DNA from: CF-113 sp035308345
GTDB taxonomy: Bacteria > Chloroflexota > Ktedonobacteria > Ktedonobacterales > Ktedonobacteraceae
Length of the DNA: 6,752 nucleotides
Reading direction: 5' to 3'
NCBI GenBank assembly: GCA_035308345.1
Contig: DATGGW010000296.1
Coordinates: 1-6,752, forward strand
Below are positions 5,690-6,752 of the stretch, in pieces (the first letter of the stretch is position 1; the number at the start of each line of letters is the position of its first letter). A program made the translations under genes and the position numbers. The notes below the pieces were generated by a model. That model searched no databases. It saw only the letters and a list, made by a program, of their open reading frames with translations, and was not told where the DNA came from.

Positions 5690-6277
5690 GGGCGATGTGA
5701 AGCTCCAGTCAGCTGGAAGACGAAGACCTCGCGTTCCGCACGCCAATGTCAGTGGGCGTGCAGCACGGCACATGGAGAGCGACATCCTGTGCTGGCCCAT
5801 TGGAAGGTCCGTTCTCAATCCAGTAAGAGTGAGGTTCAATTTCCCAAGCAATTCCAGGTCTATCACCGAGGAAACGACAAGATGTTTGAACGGATGCTCC
5901 AAGTAGCCAGTACAGGTATTGTTGAGTACGACGAAGCCAGGGGCCTTATTGTGACAGAAAATTGGCAAGAGCAGAACCGACGGGCGACGAACCATCGGTC
6001 GCACCTGTACCTCATCCCCCTTGCAAAGCTCTTTCCAGGCAGAAATGATATTCTTGTCTACAGACATCCCACAACTGACGAAGATGATCTACTTCCTCAC
6101 ACACAACGTCATCCAGGTTCTGGCCCGCACTGAAAAATACCCGTTTCAGAATGGTCGACTGTTTTAGATCGTGTTGAGCAGGGCGAAACCCTGAGAAAAG
6201 TTGCAGGGGATTATGGTGTATTGTATGAAGCCGTACGCCGTGTTGTCAGTGTCGCTAGGAAGTTGCAAGCAGGCTAA
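5690..6277 (+). pseudogene. decayed gene with C-terminal helix-turn-helix, interrupted by UGA
   Basis: One plus-strand frame stays open from 5690 to 6277 except for TGA at 6131-6133. The middle part reads MFERMLQVASTGIVEYDEAR (from about 5882), then GLIVTENWQEQN, LYLIPLAKLFPGRNDILVYR and HPTTDEDDLLP. After the stop it continues KIPVSEWSTVLDRVEQGETL then RKVAGDYGVLYEAVRRVV and SVARK, ending at TAA 6275-6277. The last part has the three-helix pattern of a homeodomain-like helix-turn-helix as found in recombinases and small DNA-binding proteins (turn around DYGV). No good ribosome binding site or convincing start was found (GTG 5789 is possible). The N-terminal ~60 codons look random. I infer a degenerating gene, possibly mobile-element related; the family is not identified. 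It could instead be two small genes. Confidence 0.42.
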
Positions 6278-6442
6278 AGAGAAGCTTTCCAGGACATTGT
6301 GAAGGATTTGCTGAATCCTTACATTATCATTTTGAGTATCTTGTTTTTCAGGGACAGGGCAGAACTCTTTCGTTTCTTATCTATATGATCCAATACCTCT
6401 CCTTGGCTTTGGCCCAGCTGGCCCAATCAGAGGCTCCATCAA
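6278..6442. other. gene-free spacer with two small palindromes
   Basis: No coding signal. AAGGATT/AATCCTT (6302-6320, 5-nt loop) follows the decayed helix-turn-helix gene by 24 nt; it is AT-rich and has no clean T-run, so at best a weak terminator. An 18-bp palindrome with one mismatched pair (6409-6426, core CCAGCTGG) lies 16 nt past the hydrolase-fragment stop. Its role is unknown. Confidence 0.35.
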
Positions 6443-6752
6443 TTACTCAAGCTGTTGATGCAAGAACTCAACGGTGCGCTGCCAAGCCAGTCGAGCAGCC
6501 TCGGCGTTATACTCCGGGCGATTCTCTCCGAAGAACCAATGCTTGGCCCCCGGATACGTATAGAAGGTGGCCTGCCTACCCGCAGCCCGGAGCTCCTGCT
6601 CCATCTGTGCGACCGACTCAGCCGACTCGAAGGGGTCCTCCTCGGCGAAGTGGCAGAGGAAGGTGGCCGAAGCTTTGCGATAGTCCAGTCCGGGGTAGGT
6701 GGCATAAAAGGTGACGACGGTGGTTATCTCCTGGGCCAGGATGATGGACATA
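6443..6752 (-). CDS. dienelactone hydrolase-family protein, C-terminal fragment (runs off right edge)
   Basis: Partial gene: the last ~103 codons are present and the frame is open to the window edge. An ATG at 6751 is probably internal, because residues after it (ILAQEITTVVTFYATYPGLD) correspond to the region just after the nucleophile elbow in this family. Visible features are CHFAEEDPFE, holding the catalytic Asp (AEEDP), then MEQELRAAGRQATFYTYPGA and KHWFFGENRPEYN with the catalytic His (KHWFF), and a closing helix AWQRTVEFLHQQLE before TAA. The nucleophile Cys (GxCxGG-type) would lie beyond the edge. Dienelactone hydrolases are cytosolic alpha/beta hydrolases that open lactone or ester bonds in aromatic-compound breakdown, but many family members have other or unknown substrates, so the reaction is not assigned. 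Confidence 0.88.
   Translation of the reverse strand, partial: MSIILAQEITTVVTFYATYPGLDYRKASATFLCHFAEEDPFESAESVAQMEQELRAAGRQATFYTYPGAKHWFFGENRPEYNAEAARLAWQRTVEFLHQQLE

Noticed and set aside
5684..6067. Minus-strand 127-aa open frame
   Set aside because: No motif, no good ribosome binding site, and it is antisense to the more protein-like plus-strand frame that leads into the helix-turn-helix.
6385..6714. Plus-strand 109-aa open frame
   Set aside because: Antisense to the dienelactone hydrolase fragment; Pro/Arg-rich shadow.
1..6752. CRISPR array, tRNA, rRNA, riboswitch or a new defence system
   Set aside because: I saw no spaced direct repeats, no cloverleaf or rRNA-like sequence, and no multi-gene set beyond the enzyme-sigma cluster and the repair pair described.

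Overview
The window reads as a piece of a bacterial chromosome, most likely from the Chloroflexota (Ktedonobacteria-like). This is inferred from gene content: a MalT-type LuxR regulator with an AP(A)GFGKTT P-loop, an ECF41-type sigma factor, a DDE transposase remnant and small repair enzymes on a moderately GC-rich background. No rRNA or other taxonomic marker is present. All convincing intact genes lie on the minus strand; the only plus-strand coding signals are decayed fragments.

Layout from left to right. (1) Positions 1-229 hold the N-terminus of a MalT-like LuxR-family ATPase regulator that leaves the window on the left. It is preceded by a very good sigma-70-type promoter at 286-314. 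(2) Positions 230-631 form a gene-free spacer holding that promoter and a 10-bp GC-rich hairpin. (3) Positions 632-3389 hold a compact cluster transcribed right to left: a classical short-chain dehydrogenase (SDR), an alpha/beta hydrolase of the Asp-nucleophile (haloalkane dehalogenase/epoxide hydrolase-like) type, and an ECF41 sigma factor with a SnoaL-like C-terminal extension. Spacings are 65 and 17 nt. The hydrolase frame is broken by one UGA at codon 60, at a place where a Trp codon would be expected. A promoter with an overlapping palindrome lies just upstream of the SDR. (4) Positions 3490-3874 hold the C-terminal remnant of a DDE transposase, switching abruptly near 3709 into another unidentified reading frame. 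(5) Positions 3878-5472 hold a two-gene DNA-repair unit: a 5'-3' exonuclease (FEN/PolA N-domain type) followed by an AlkD-like DNA glycosylase. The exonuclease gene contains a perfect 17-bp inverted repeat. (6) Positions 5473-6442 hold almost no intact coding sequence. A decayed plus-strand gene with a C-terminal helix-turn-helix (5690-6277) carries an in-frame UGA. (7) Positions 6443-6752 hold the C-terminal third or so of a dienelactone hydrolase-family protein running off the right edge.

How the parts may work together: the SDR-hydrolase-sigma cluster resembles the habit of ECF41 sigma factors of sitting beside small redox or hydrolytic enzymes whose expression they control. If the UGA is real, the hydrolase is lost or N-terminally truncated, and translation of the downstream sigma factor might be affected by polarity. 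The exonuclease-AlkD pair looks like a small base-damage or flap-processing repair operon. I did not find a convincing new multi-gene system. The most useful leads are the UGA in the hydrolase, the ECF41 cluster architecture and the hairpin in the exonuclease.
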